From the NCBI GenBank assembly GCA_965662545.1, contig CBFIHZ010000048.1, positions 1 through 22,358 of the forward strand: a stretch of 22,358 nucleotides of DNA, written 5' to 3'. Position 1 is the stretch's first letter. Every line of letters begins with the position of its first letter. The stretch comes from CPC320 sp002684375. GTDB taxonomy: Bacteria; Pseudomonadota; Alphaproteobacteria; Rhodobacterales; Rhodobacteraceae. This document shows positions 21,620-22,358 of the stretch, one piece after another. Both the position numbers and the translations under genes were made by a program. The notes under the pieces were generated by a model. It did no database searches. It was not told the DNA's origin and saw nothing but the letters and a program-made list of their open reading frames with translations.

Positions 21620-22358
21620 TTATTTTCGCAGGAGGGAAAGCACGTTTTGTTTTGACGCGTTTGCTTGCGCCAGCATCGCGGTCGCGGCTTGTTGTAGAAT
21701 TTGATTTTTTGCTAGTTTTGTAGTCTCTATTGCAAAGTCTGCATCCTCAATACCGCCTCTAGCGGCTGATAGGTTTATTGAAATATTAGTCAGGTTGTTA
21801 ACCGTGTGCGATAGCCTGTTTCTCAACGCGCCAAGTGATGCCCGGTCTTCTCCGACGCCTTCCAAAGCACTGTCAACAGCATCAACCAGTGTTGAAAAAT
21901 TTGTCTTCACATCATTCATTAAAGAACGAAGACCTGCGATTTGCGTATCATTTCCGATTTCATATAGTCTGACACTTATTTGATTAGATGGATTAGTATC
22001 TGCACCAACTTGAAATGAAAATTCATTGTAATTGTAGGTACCATCATTACCACCAGTCCCATCAAATAGCTTTTGACCCGCCCAACTTGTCGCCTCACCT
22101 AACCTATCTATTTCGTCCAAGAGCGCATTACCCTCCATTGCAAGGATGGCGCGATCATCCGAATTGTTGGTATCATTTATACCTTGAATTAATAATTCCC
22201 GCGACCTTTGGAGTATATTTTCAACTTCAACATGCGCCCCCTCAGCTGTATCTATCAGGGCCTGAGCATCTAAAGCGTTGCGTATTGCCTGATTAGTACC
22301 TCTAATTTCTGCGGTTAAACGCGATGAAATTGCAACGCCAGCGGCATCATCAGAAGCA
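21620..22358 (-). CDS. fliC: Flagellin, partial (5' end beyond right edge)
   Basis: The structural subunit of the flagellar filament, exported through the flagellar type III apparatus. About 245 codons are visible, running from the window edge (ASDDAAGVAISSRLTAEIRG) to the stop at 21622-21620. The N-terminal D1 region (IRNALDAQALIDTAEGAHVEVENILQRSREL, in parts) and the C-terminal D1/D0 region (LGALRNRLSHTVNNLTNISINL, then ILQQAATAMLAQANASKQNVLSLLRK, in parts) are typical. The variable centre is very short, as in other Rhodobacterales flagellins of about 280 residues, so only some 30-40 residues should be missing. An internal ATG at 22138 is not the start, because the frame is open and clearly flagellin upstream. 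Confidence 0.96.
   Translation of the reverse strand, partial: ASDDAAGVAISSRLTAEIRGTNQAIRNALDAQALIDTAEGAHVEVENILQRSRELLIQGINDTNNSDDRAILAMEGNALLDEIDRLGEATSWAGQKLFDGTGGNDGTYNYNEFSFQVGADTNPSNQISVRLYEIGNDTQIAGLRSLMNDVKTNFSTLVDAVDSALEGVGEDRASLGALRNRLSHTVNNLTNISINLSAARGGIEDADFAIETTKLAKNQILQQAATAMLAQANASKQNVLSLLRK

Overview
The window reads as chromosomal DNA of an alphaproteobacterium of the Rhodobacterales (Roseobacter/Rhodobacter group). The basis is gene content and order: a BMFP-domain protein, lgt, an NDUFAF7-type methyltransferase and pgeF in a row; lrp divergent from trxB; a fused ATP sulfurylase/APS kinase; hsp20 with DUF1150; DUF465, purE and purK; and a short flagellin. No species can be named from sequence alone. 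Most of the window (about 1.9-19.7 kb) is ordinary, compact housekeeping DNA.

Left end (1-1894): the first codons of an IS630-like transposase on the minus strand, an exported pentapeptide-repeat protein, a tRNA-Arg(TCT) and about 750 bases with no convincing gene. From 1895 to 4528 a tight minus-strand run reads ybjN-like, proC, csaA-like and a D-2-hydroxyacid dehydrogenase, with overlapping ends and several non-ATG starts. After an AT-rich gap come the BMFP gene (minus) and a plus-strand chain lgt, methyltransferase, pgeF that ends in a terminator.

Middle (8.0-14.3 kb): an Lrp/AsnC regulator divergent from trxB, with a perfect palindrome between them; then sat-cysC; then hsp20-DUF1150 on the minus strand behind a near-consensus heat-shock (RpoH) promoter; then DUF465 and the overlapping purE-purK pair. 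purK ends tail to tail with an orphan phnM-like amidohydrolase, sharing the four bases TTAA. A secreted alpha/beta hydrolase lies directly upstream of phnM.

16.3-19.8 kb: a metal-chelate ABC importer (permease, ATPase, binding protein, all minus). A shared sequence element lies about 56 bases before both the permease and the binding-protein starts. Downstream lies a small DUF1971/TehB-like gene whose only start matching its family and Shine-Dalgarno is ATC.

Right end (19.8-21.6 kb) is a decayed accessory stretch: a broken IS5-family transposase tail, several mini-ORFs, a possible 48-residue membrane protein with a good ribosome-binding site, and a frame-broken plus-strand gene ending at a strong terminator. 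The window closes in the C-terminal part of a flagellin gene on the minus strand that runs off the right edge. I saw no CRISPR array and no defence system. The best candidates for something undescribed are the small membrane protein, the paired importer motif and the ATC start.
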